From contig WLDA01000078.1 in assembly GCA_009705025.1 (NCBI GenBank), positions 1-5,007 on the forward strand: 5,007 bases of DNA. The letters are read 5' to 3'. Positions within the stretch are counted from its first letter, which is position 1; every line of letters starts with the position of its first letter. Positions 1 to 5,007 of the stretch are shown piece after piece. The stretch is from Actinomycetota bacterium (lineage in GTDB: Bacteria; Actinomycetota; Actinomycetes; Nanopelagicales; Nanopelagicaceae). The notes under the pieces were generated by a model, which saw only the letters and a list, made by a program, of their open reading frames with translations, had not been told where the DNA came from and made no database searches. The position numbers were made by a program, and so were the translations under genes.

Positions 1-608
1 TGGATTCAATGATTACTAACTCACGTCCAACGCGCGCTGAAGCAACAGATTGCGCTAATGCAGTACTCGATGGCGCAGATGCGCTCATGCTCTCTGGTGA
101 GACAAGTGTTGGTGAATTTGCGATCGAAGCGGTTCAAACGATGGCGCGTATTATTGAGCGCACCGAAGAGGGTGGATTCAACATGATTCGCCCAATGAGA
201 ACTGCTCCTAAGACAAAAGGTGGAGCAATTACAAAAGCAGCAACTGAGGTCGGAGCAATTGTCGGCGCTAAATTCTTAGTTACATTCACTCAAAGCGGAG
301 ATTCTGCAAGGCGCATGTCACGTCTTCGCTCACCAATTCCAATTTTGGCGCTAACACCAGATCGCGGCACATATAACCGTTTGGCTCTTTCATGGGGAAT
401 CGAACCGATGATTACTCCAATGGTTAGTCACACTGATGAAATGGTGAAACAAGCAGATCACCTACTGATTGATTCTGGACGTGCTGTTGCTGGTGACAAT
501 GTGATGATCGTTGCAGGCTCGCCTCCAGGAATTCCTGGCTCAACTAATGCAATGCGCGTTCACCGAGTTGGCGACGCAGTTGGCGGAGTAGCCCCGGCTT
601 ACAGGTAG
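1..608 (+). CDS. pyk: Pyruvate kinase, C-terminal part (5' end outside window)
   Basis: Pyruvate kinase makes pyruvate and ATP from phosphoenolpyruvate and ADP in the last step of glycolysis, in the cytosol. The reading frame is open from base 3, giving 201 visible residues of a protein that is usually about 470-480 long. The first residues ([16 protein letters not shown]) and the following [15 protein letters not shown] are the hallmark end of the catalytic barrel: the family's S-M-I-x-N-x-x-P-T-R-A-E motif, then the LSGET segment. The rest matches the alpha/beta C-terminal domain, including [21 protein letters not shown], an [22 protein letters not shown] stretch where the effector site lies in other family members, and a final [19 protein letters not shown] strand-loop. 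The ATG at base 9 is an internal methionine and not the start. The gene ends with TAG only 12 bases before a tRNA, so the two may share a transcript. Confidence 0.96.
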   Translation, partial: DSMITNSRPTRAEATDCANAVLDGADALMLSGETSVGEFAIEAVQTMARIIERTEEGGFNMIRPMRTAPKTKGGAITKAATEVGAIVGAKFLVTFTQSGDSARRMSRLRSPIPILALTPDRGTYNRLALSWGIEPMITPMVSHTDEMVKQADHLLIDSGRAVAGDNVMIVAGSPPGIPGSTNAMRVHRVGDAVGGVAPAYR

Positions 609-620
609 AATTACTGCTGC

Positions 621-693
621 GCCTCGGTACTCCAACGGTAGAGAGGGCAGTCTCAAACACTGCATAGTGTCGGTTCGAATCCGACTCGGGGCA
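621..693 (+). tRNA. tRNA-Leu (anticodon CAA) with a short variable loop
   Basis: A full cloverleaf can be drawn. The acceptor stem pairs GCCTCGG (621-627) with TCGGGGC (686-692), including two G-U pairs. The D stem is CTC/GAG (630-632/643-645) around a 10-nt loop containing GGTAGA. The anticodon stem GCAGT/ACTGC (647-651/659-663) is perfect, with loop CTCAAAC and anticodon CAA at 654-656. The variable region ATAGT (664-668) is only 5 nt. The T stem GTCGG/CCGAC (669-673/681-685) carries the canonical loop TTCGAAT. The discriminator is A693, as expected for leucine. CCA is not encoded. The 3-bp D stem with GGTAGA is typical of leucine tRNAs, but the short variable loop is not, since bacterial tRNA-Leu is normally class II with a long arm. 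Leucine identity therefore rests on the anticodon, D arm and A73. The gene sits 12 bases after pyk and 1 base before the next start codon. Confidence 0.9.
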
Positions 694-694
694 C

Positions 695-1270
695 ATGACA
701 ACTCGTATTCTCGTAGCAGAAGATGAAGCACTAATCCGTATGGATTTAGTTGAGATGCTTGCAGAAGCTGGATATGAAGTTGTAGCACAAGCGACAAATG
801 GCGCTGAAGCAATTGAATTAGCAGAATTACATAAACCAGACTTAGCAATTCTCGATGTTGCAATGCCTGTGCTCGATGGAATCTCTGCCGCAGAGAAGAT
901 AATTAGTATCGCACCAGTTCTTATGCTTACTGCATTTAGTCAACGTGAACTCATAGAACGTGCGCGAGATGCAGGTGTTATGGCTTACGTTGTTAAACCA
1001 TTCACCATTAGTGATTTAGTTCCTGCAATTGAAATTGCAATTAGTAGGCATACACAGATGAGATCACTTGCTGATGAAGTTGCTGATCTTCACGATCGAT
1101 TAGAAACACGAAAAATTATTGACCGCGCGAAAGGTGTGCTCATGAAGGCGCTCAATCTTTCAGAGCCAGAGGCCTTCTCCTGGATTCAAAGGGCTGCCAT
1201 GGATAGGCGTTTGACCATGAAAGAGGTCGCCAATGCCGTCCTCAATCCAGATGCCGTTCCCGATAGATAG
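695..1270 (+). CDS. pdtaR: ANTAR-domain response regulator, PdtaR-like
   Basis: This is a 191-residue two-component response regulator whose output domain binds RNA. Residues 4-118 form the receiver: acidic pocket E9-D10, phosphoacceptor D54 in AILDVAMP, T79 in LTAFS, and K101 in VVKPF. Residues about 125-186 form the ANTAR domain, with a short coiled helix (LADEVADLHDRLETRK), then IIDRAKGVLM and WIQRAAMDRRLTMKEVANAVL. ANTAR proteins bind paired hexaloop RNA hairpins and act as transcription antiterminators. In mycobacteria PdtaR is phosphorylated by the kinase PdtaS, and no kinase gene is visible here. ATG 695 is chosen because strand 1 and the acidic pocket begin at residue 4, so a later start would destroy the fold. 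No normal ribosome binding site exists: the upstream bases are the tRNA acceptor stem, with a GGGG at 688-691 that is paired in the folded tRNA. It lacks the short N-terminal extension I recall for the mycobacterial protein. Family assignment is very secure. Confidence 0.95.
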   Translation: MTTRILVAEDEALIRMDLVEMLAEAGYEVVAQATNGAEAIELAELHKPDLAILDVAMPVLDGISAAEKIISIAPVLMLTAFSQRELIERARDAGVMAYVVKPFTISDLVPAIEIAISRHTQMRSLADEVADLHDRLETRKIIDRAKGVLMKALNLSEPEAFSWIQRAAMDRRLTMKEVANAVLNPDAVPDR

Positions 1271-1289
1271 CCCCACGGGAACTCGCGCC

Positions 1290-1314
1290 TGAGGGGGTAA
1301 AAACCCCTGATTTA
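1290..1314 (+). terminator. Weak terminator-like hairpin after pdtaR
   Basis: TGAGGGG (1290-1296) can pair with CCCCTGA (1304-1310) across a 7-nt A-rich loop, with one G-G mismatch next to the end of the stem. It lies 20 bases after the pdtaR stop and is followed by TTTAT rather than a solid T run. Its position suits termination of the pyk-tRNA-pdtaR transcript, but the stem is short and the tail poor, so readthrough or a non-terminator role is possible. Confidence 0.4.
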
Positions 1315-1331
1315 TAACAAAAGAGAAACAA

Positions 1332-1371
1332 TTCACGCGGGAATCTAAGTTGTGTTCACCTATTGTTCACC
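1332..1371 (+). promoter_or_regulatory. Three TTCAC motifs, two as TGTTCACC direct repeats 11 bp apart
   Basis: TGTTCACC occurs at 1353-1360 and again at 1364-1371, exactly 11 bp apart, about one helical turn. A further TTCAC lies at 1332-1336, 23 bp upstream of the second copy. Same-face direct repeats upstream of a transporter gene look like a regulator binding site. The two repeats give AC-N9-AC, the core pattern described for the nitrogen regulator GlnR in mycobacteria. That link is inference only: the pattern is short and low in information, and no regulator gene is visible here. Confidence 0.4.
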
Positions 1372-1379
1372 ATTACCCT
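1350..1379 (+). promoter_or_regulatory. Candidate promoter for the binding-protein gene
   Basis: TTGTGT (1350-1355) and TACCCT (1374-1379) could serve as -35 and -10 elements with an 18-bp spacer. TACCCT fits the loose actinobacterial TANNNT pattern. Transcription would start near 1386, giving a leader of about 45 nt. The 11-bp repeats would then lie between the two boxes, which suits repression better than activation. TATAAC at 1313-1318 is an alternative -10 but lacks a recognisable -35. Confidence 0.3.
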
Positions 1380-1390
1380 AATCGCCTCCC

Positions 1391-1402
1391 TGTCCCGGGA
1401 CA
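1391..1402. repeat. Perfect 12-bp palindrome TGTCCCGGGACA
   Basis: TGTCCCGGGACA is its own reverse complement, and the symmetry stops at its ends. It lies 28 bases before the binding-protein start codon. It could be an operator for a dimeric regulator or, in the transcript, a small TGTC/GACA stem with a CCGG loop. No family can be named from the sequence alone. Confidence 0.5.
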
Positions 1403-1417
1403 CATGAAAGAAAAAAC

Positions 1418-1424
1418 AGGAAGG
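1418..1424 (+). promoter_or_regulatory. Ribosome binding site deciding the binding-protein start
   Basis: AGGAAGG lies 6 bases before ATG 1431. It supports that start over the in-frame ATG at 1404 and the TTG at 1350, neither of which has a comparable site at a good distance. Confidence 0.8.
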
Positions 1425-1430
1425 CTCTAC

Positions 1431-2576
1431 ATGAACAAGAAGATCATCAGTGGCTTTGCTATTGCTGCTTCAGCTGCGCTTACATTTGGCGTAGTTGCTT
1501 CAGTACCTGCATCAGCTGCAGTAAAAGAGGTAACAATTGCTTACCAAGGTCCACTAACTGGCGATGCTGCACAAACAGGTATCGACGAAGTTAATGCGGT
1601 CAAGTACGCACTAAAGAAGTACAACGACACAAAGCCAGCTGTAAAAATCAACCTAGTAACAATTGACGATCAAGGCGCTGGAGCTGTAGCACTTACAGTT
1701 GCACCAGGTGCTGCTGCTAATAAGAAGATCATTGCAATCGTTGGACCAGCATTCTCAGGTGCAACAATTTCATCACTTCCTTATTACAAGGCTGCTCGTC
1801 TGCCAATGATTTCTCCATCAGCTACAAACGTAACTCTTACAGATAAGAAGTCTGTGAACTACGGATATCCTGTATTCCACCGCGTCCCTTCAACAGATGC
1901 ATTCCAGGGTCCAGCGCTCGCTAAGTGGGCTGTTCAGAACCAGAAGTCACCAAAGGTTTATGTTGTTGATGACAAGTCACCATACGGTACAGGTCTTGCT
2001 AGCTTCGTAAAGAAGGCGCTTGCATCTGGAACACTTGGTGGATCAGATTCAACACCAGATGACACAAAAGACTTCGCTGCAACAATCTCAAAGGTAAAGT
2101 CAACTGACTCAAACGTAGTTATCTACACAGGTTACTACGCACAAGCAGCAATCTTGCTCAACCAGCTTCGTGCTGCAGGGTTCAAGGGTGACTTCGCAGC
2201 AGGCGACGGCGTTATGTCACAATCATTTATTGATGGTGCTGGAAAGAACGCAGAAGGCGCTCTTCTTGTAGCTCCAACAATTCCTCTATCTGTTGGTAAC
2301 CCAACAATGGAAGCTGATTACGTCAAGGTTATGGGTGCTGCATCAGGTGAGTACTCAGCAGAAACAATCACAATTACAAACCTCTTCATTGAGGCTGTAA
2401 AGAGTGGTGTTTCAACACGTTCAGCAATGTTGAACTTCATCAATGGTTACAAGGGCCTAACAGCCGTTGGAACTAAGCTCTCATTCGACCGTAATGGTGA
2501 CAACAATGGTGCAGCTGCCATTGGTGGATTCATCGTTAAGGGTGGAAAGACTGTAGCGATTGAAGTTGTAAAGTAA
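1431..2576 (+). CDS. livK: LivJ/LivK-type amino-acid substrate-binding protein of ABC importer
   Basis: A 381-residue extracytoplasmic binding protein (Peripla_BP_6 / Leu-Ile-Val-binding family) that captures the ligand and delivers it to the LivHMGF-type transporter encoded downstream. Residues 1-29 are a signal peptide: basic MNKK, a hydrophobic core, then ASA before A30. There is no lipobox cysteine. Family landmarks in order are GPLTGD (40-45), IVGPAFSGAT (103-112), MISPSATNVTLT (126-137), the DAFQGPALA region (156-164), VVDDKSPYGTGLA (178-190), TGYYAQAA (233-240) and AAGDGV (256-261). By comparison with E. coli LivJ from memory, T132 or its neighbours, Y235 and D259 line the amino-acid site, with D259 replacing the glutamate that holds the ligand amino group. 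Branched-chain amino acids are the likely substrate, but related proteins bind other amino acids, amides or urea. Codon choice (mostly AAG for Lys, AAC, ATC) differs from the AT-richer codons of neighbouring genes, suggesting strong expression. Confidence 0.92.
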   Translation: MNKKIISGFAIAASAALTFGVVASVPASAAVKEVTIAYQGPLTGDAAQTGIDEVNAVKYALKKYNDTKPAVKINLVTIDDQGAGAVALTVAPGAAANKKIIAIVGPAFSGATISSLPYYKAARLPMISPSATNVTLTDKKSVNYGYPVFHRVPSTDAFQGPALAKWAVQNQKSPKVYVVDDKSPYGTGLASFVKKALASGTLGGSDSTPDDTKDFAATISKVKSTDSNVVIYTGYYAQAAILLNQLRAAGFKGDFAAGDGVMSQSFIDGAGKNAEGALLVAPTIPLSVGNPTMEADYVKVMGAASGEYSAETITITNLFIEAVKSGVSTRSAMLNFINGYKGLTAVGTKLSFDRNGDNNGAAAIGGFIVKGGKTVAIEVVK

Positions 2577-2597
2577 GGTAATTCTTACGCTTGAATG

Positions 2598-2635
2598 AGA
2601 ATGGCCCGGTAAGAAATTACCGGGCCATTTTCTTT
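2598..2635 (+). terminator. Strong intrinsic terminator between livK and livH
   Basis: ATGGCCCGGTAA (2601-2612) pairs perfectly with TTACCGGGCCAT (2617-2628) across a GAAA tetraloop. The stem can extend by A-T and G-U pairs, and TTTTCTTT (2628-2635) follows. It lies 24 bases after the binding-protein stop and would end or attenuate its transcript before the permease genes. Confidence 0.93.
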
Positions 2636-2643
2636 AGCAAGTC

Positions 2644-2673
2644 TTGGTTTTAGAAATTGATTCCCCTTATACT
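2644..2673 (+). promoter_or_regulatory. Candidate promoter for livHMG
   Basis: TTGGTT (2644-2649) and TATACT (2668-2673) make -35 and -10 boxes with an 18-bp spacer. The -10 differs from the TATAAT consensus at one base. It sits directly after the terminator and would start transcription near 2680, leaving a leader of about 27 nt that holds an AGGAG site. The permease genes could thus be transcribed independently of the binding-protein gene. Confidence 0.5.
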
Positions 2674-2691
2674 TCGAGCCTCATATCGTTT

Positions 2692-2696
2692 AGGAG
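2692..2696 (+). promoter_or_regulatory. Ribosome binding site of livH
   Basis: AGGAG lies 10 bases before ATG 2707, at the long end of usual spacing. It supports that start over the GTG or TTG-type starts further upstream, which would overlap the candidate promoter and add a polar N-terminal extension. Confidence 0.65.
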
Positions 2697-2706
2697 TGAA
2701 TTCGTA

Positions 2707-3657
2707 ATGTTTGATACGTTGATTCATCAATTCTGGTCACTTACGTATTCAGGAATTGCTCTCGGATTTATTTATGTTTTGATCGCAATGGGTTACACCA
2801 TGGTTTATGGCGTATTGCGCATGATCAACTTCGCTAACTCTGAGATCTTCACGGTTGGCGCTTTCGCCACGATGATCGTCAGTAAATATGTCTTTGATTT
2901 TTCTGCAGAGATGATTCCTCCTTCAAACGCAAAGTTATTCCTTGTAATTATTTGTTGCCTAGCTGCCTCAATGCTTGTCTCTGGTCTTTTGGCCTTTTTA
3001 GTTGAGCTTGTTGCTTATCGCCACCTGCGCAACAGAACCTCTAATCGAATTGCACCTCTGATTAGCGCAATCGGAATCGGAATTGTGATCTCTGAAGTAG
3101 TCCGAATTCTTACTCGTGCTCGCACCCAATTTTCACCCAATGTAGTTCCGAAGAAGGCACTCTTTACTTTTCAAGGTGCAGAAATTCGACTTGATAATAC
3201 GGTAACGATATTTGCTGGCTTAGCACTCTTTATTATTTTGGAACGCTTCATCAAGCTATCAAGACTTGGCAAGGGTATCCGCGCAGTATCGATGGATGAA
3301 GATTCAGCAAAACTTATGGGCGTCAACCTCAATCGCGTTATCTCACTAACGTTCATTCTCGGTGGACTTATGACAGGTGCTGCTGGATTCTTCTATGTAA
3401 ATGTTTATGAAAACGTGAAATACAACATGGGCTTTAGCCTCGGCCTCGCAGCCTTTACTGCTGCAGTTATTGGTGGAATTGGAAATATTCGAGGAGCATT
3501 CTTCGGCGGAATCGCTCTGGGACTCGTTGAAATTTATGCTTCCGCAATCGTTGGAACACAATGGAAACCAGTAACTGTCTTTATTATTCTTATTCTCATT
3601 CTTCTATTCAGACCGAACGGCATCTTTGGTGAAGCTATCCAGAAAACGAGGGTGTAA
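2707..3657 (+). CDS. livH: Branched-chain amino-acid ABC transporter permease LivH
   Basis: A 316-residue inner permease subunit of the HAAT-family importer, in the cytoplasmic membrane, partnering LivM. About eight hydrophobic segments are visible, roughly at 13-35, 47-64, 77-103, 115-136, 167-183, 211-235, 246-270 and 280-308. The family signature after the first helix is NFANSEIFTVGAF (41-53), where most homologues have NFAHGE. The cytoplasmic ATPase-contacting loop is AVSMDEDSAKLMGV (193-206), followed by the conserved ALTF-like SLTFILGGLMTGAAG and FTAAVIGGIGNIRGAFFGG. The C-terminus ends LLFRPNGIFGEA plus a short basic tail, as in the family. Length is normal. The stop codon TAATG overlaps the livM start by one base, so the two are translationally coupled. 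The substrate is inferred from the neighbouring binding protein. Confidence 0.95.
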   Translation: MFDTLIHQFWSLTYSGIALGFIYVLIAMGYTMVYGVLRMINFANSEIFTVGAFATMIVSKYVFDFSAEMIPPSNAKLFLVIICCLAASMLVSGLLAFLVELVAYRHLRNRTSNRIAPLISAIGIGIVISEVVRILTRARTQFSPNVVPKKALFTFQGAEIRLDNTVTIFAGLALFIILERFIKLSRLGKGIRAVSMDEDSAKLMGVNLNRVISLTFILGGLMTGAAGFFYVNVYENVKYNMGFSLGLAAFTAAVIGGIGNIRGAFFGGIALGLVEIYASAIVGTQWKPVTVFIILILILLFRPNGIFGEAIQKTRV

Positions 3658-4682
3658 TGATAAACCTGAGAGATAAAGGCGCAGAGTTCTGGGAGCGATC
3701 TAATCGCCCCGTAAGAGTTCTAACAGTTTTCGCTATTCTCGCTGTCATCGCAGCGCTGCCTTATGCGGGTAATTCATTCTTACAAACGCCCATTGCAGCA
3801 TTTGATGCAGTGCTTGTGTACCCGATGGGTATGTTTATTTTGATGGCCCTTGGTCTCAACGTTGTAGTTGGTAAGAGCGGAATGCTCGATTTAGGTTATG
3901 TAGCATTTTTTGCTGTAGGTGCCTACACAATGGCGCTGCTGAGCACTCACACTGGTTTGAATACTTGGGAAATTATGCCAATCGGTATCATCGCAGCGAT
4001 GATTGCAGGAGTTCTTCTTGCCATTCCAACGCTGCGTCTTCGTGGCGATTACTTGGCAATCGTGACATTAGGTTTTGGTGAAATTGTTCGAGTAAGTGCT
4101 CTCAATTCAGAATCAATTGGTGGAGCACTCGGTATCGCAGGAATTCCATTTCCTCCCGGACTTGGATTCGAGTATCAATTACTAGACCAAAAATATTTTT
4201 ACTGGACTATCTTGGTAATGATTCTGCTCGTAATTTGGGTAATTCGCAGACTGACAGTACGTCGCCCAGGACGTGCTTGGGAATCAATTCGCCAAGATGA
4301 AGATGCTGCAGAACTTATGGGTGTATCAACCTATAAATACAAGATCTGGGCATTCGTCTTTGGTGCAGCAATCGGTGGGGGAGCAGGCGTCTTCTATGCT
4401 TCTCGCTCGATGGTTATCGCACCAGATAACTTCACTTTAAATACTTCCATTCTCATTCTTGCCTGCGTTGTATTCGGTGGAATGGGAAATATCTGGGGTG
4501 TAATTGTTGGAGCCGCGATTCTTGGTTACTTGCCAGATCGTTTCCGCTTTTTATCTGATGCTCGTCTTCTTCTATTCGGTTTAGTTCTCGTTATCTTTAT
4601 GAACCTACGCCCTGAGGGAATCTTGCCGCGTAAGAAGCGAGAGAAAGCTATAGTGAAGAAGGGTTCGGGTGCCACACTATGA
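3657..4682 (+). CDS. livM: Branched-chain amino-acid ABC transporter permease LivM
   Basis: The second permease of the importer, 341 residues. After a charged cytosolic N-terminus (1-20) come hydrophobic helices with the family block GLNVVVGKSGMLDLGYVAFFAVGAY (66-90, abbreviated core G72 to Y90), LRLRGDYLAIVTLGFGEIVR, the ATPase-facing loop RQDEDAAELMGV (212-223) and VVFGGMGNIWGVIVGA. It ends NLRPEGILPRKK followed by a basic, polar tail. The usual NGP/TGG-NGL loop before the GIP motif reads IGGALGIAGIP here, a modest variation. ATG 3657 overlaps the livH stop by one base, and GAGGG just upstream, inside livH, can act as the ribosome binding site. The 3' end overlaps livG by four bases. All of this indicates one transcriptional unit. 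Confidence 0.95.
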   Translation: MINLRDKGAEFWERSNRPVRVLTVFAILAVIAALPYAGNSFLQTPIAAFDAVLVYPMGMFILMALGLNVVVGKSGMLDLGYVAFFAVGAYTMALLSTHTGLNTWEIMPIGIIAAMIAGVLLAIPTLRLRGDYLAIVTLGFGEIVRVSALNSESIGGALGIAGIPFPPGLGFEYQLLDQKYFYWTILVMILLVIWVIRRLTVRRPGRAWESIRQDEDAAELMGVSTYKYKIWAFVFGAAIGGGAGVFYASRSMVIAPDNFTLNTSILILACVVFGGMGNIWGVIVGAAILGYLPDRFRFLSDARLLLFGLVLVIFMNLRPEGILPRKKREKAIVKKGSGATL

Positions 4683-5007
4683 GTAAAACGATTCTGAACC
4701 TCAAAGACCTCACGATCAAATTCGGTGGAGTTACTGCCCTCAATAGCGTCAATCTTGAATTGAAAGAGGGAGAAATCCTCGCTCTCATCGGCCCTAATGG
4801 TGCCGGCAAGACAACTGTTTTCAATTTGATTACTGGTGTCTATAAGCCAACATCAGGCAATGTATTTTTAGGTGATGTCGCAATTGATGGTAAGAAGCGC
4901 CATCACATTACGAAGTTGGGTATTGCTCGTACATTCCAAAATATTCGACTTTTTGGAGATATGACAACTCTTGAGAATGTCATTACAGCATCGGATGTTC
5001 GCAACAA
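4679..5007 (+). CDS. livG: Branched-chain amino-acid ABC transporter ATPase LivG (3' end outside window)
   Basis: The N-terminal 109 residues of a cytoplasmic ATP-binding subunit, normally about 250-260 long. The start ATG lies in an ATGA overlap with the livM stop, so translation is probably coupled. Only a weak GGGT lies at ribosome-binding distance. Visible motifs are LNLKDLTIKFGGVTALNSV (6-24, beta strands and A-loop region), Walker A GPNGAGKTT (38-46) and the Q-loop with Q87 in ARTFQNIRLF (83-92). The FGG-VTAL beginning and TFQNIRLF favour LivG over LivF. The ABC signature, Walker B and the LivG-specific C-terminal extension lie beyond the edge. Confidence 0.95.
   Translation, partial: MSKTILNLKDLTIKFGGVTALNSVNLELKEGEILALIGPNGAGKTTVFNLITGVYKPTSGNVFLGDVAIDGKKRHHITKLGIARTFQNIRLFGDMTTLENVITASDVRN

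Noticed and set aside
540..863. Minus-strand reading frame across the tRNA and pdtaR start
   Set aside because: Its translation is low in complexity, resembles no family, and overlaps a tRNA and a clear gene on the other strand.
1350..1430. N-terminally extended start (TTG 1350 or ATG 1404) for the binding protein
   Set aside because: The extension would put polar residues before a complete signal peptide and overlap the repeat region, while AGGAAGG points to ATG 1431.
1271..1430. ANTAR target (paired hexaloop hairpins) in the leader of the binding-protein gene
   Set aside because: The visible hairpins have a 7-nt loop and a CCGG loop. No pair of 6-nt loops with A at position 1 and G at position 4 was found.
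2644..2706. Extended start for livH upstream of ATG 2707
   Set aside because: The extra 21 residues are polar and absent from the family, they coincide with the likely promoter, and AGGAG serves the later ATG.
3171..3561. Two minus-strand reading frames inside livH
   Set aside because: They are antisense to strongly conserved permease codons and show no recognisable protein features.
3283..4325. Similar DED-A-LMGV segments in livH and livM as a recent duplication
   Set aside because: This is the shared ATPase-contact motif of the two permease families, and the surrounding sequences are far apart.

Overview
The window looks like chromosomal DNA from an actinobacterium. The best marker is the two-domain response regulator with a C-terminal ANTAR domain (PdtaR type), which closely resembles the mycobacterial protein as I remember it. 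The permease motifs (for example LDLGYVAFFAVGAY in LivM) also fit Actinobacteria. Base composition is low for the phylum (mid-40s percent G+C by eye) and genes are tightly packed. This suggests a streamlined lineage such as the freshwater acI group (Nanopelagicales), but that placement is inference and was not tested.

Layout: all genes are on the + strand. Bases 1-608 are the 3' part of a pyruvate kinase gene. After 12 bases comes a 73-nt tRNA with anticodon CAA (Leu, UUG codons) at 621-693. One base later the ATG of the pdtaR-like gene begins (695-1270). A 160-bp intergenic region follows, holding a weak terminator-like hairpin, repeated TTCAC motifs, a perfect 12-bp palindrome and a good ribosome binding site. 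Next is a secreted LivJ/LivK-type substrate-binding protein (1431-2576). A strong intrinsic terminator (2598-2635) and a plausible new promoter (2644-2673) separate it from the membrane and ATPase genes livH (2707-3657), livM (3657-4682) and livG (4679-5007, cut by the window edge). These three overlap by 1 and 4 bases.

Together 1431-5007 encode most of a branched-chain amino-acid type (HAAT family) ABC importer: binding protein, two permeases and the first ATPase. A second ATPase (livF) is expected just downstream but is not visible. The binding-protein gene has a distinct, apparently expression-optimised codon choice and its own terminator, so it is probably made in excess over the membrane complex.

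I see no mobile element, CRISPR array or clearly new multigene system. The most unusual part is the pyk-tRNA-pdtaR junction. The tRNA has a leucine anticodon but a short class I variable loop. Its 3' end almost touches the pdtaR start codon, so tRNA 3' processing would leave an essentially leaderless pdtaR mRNA.
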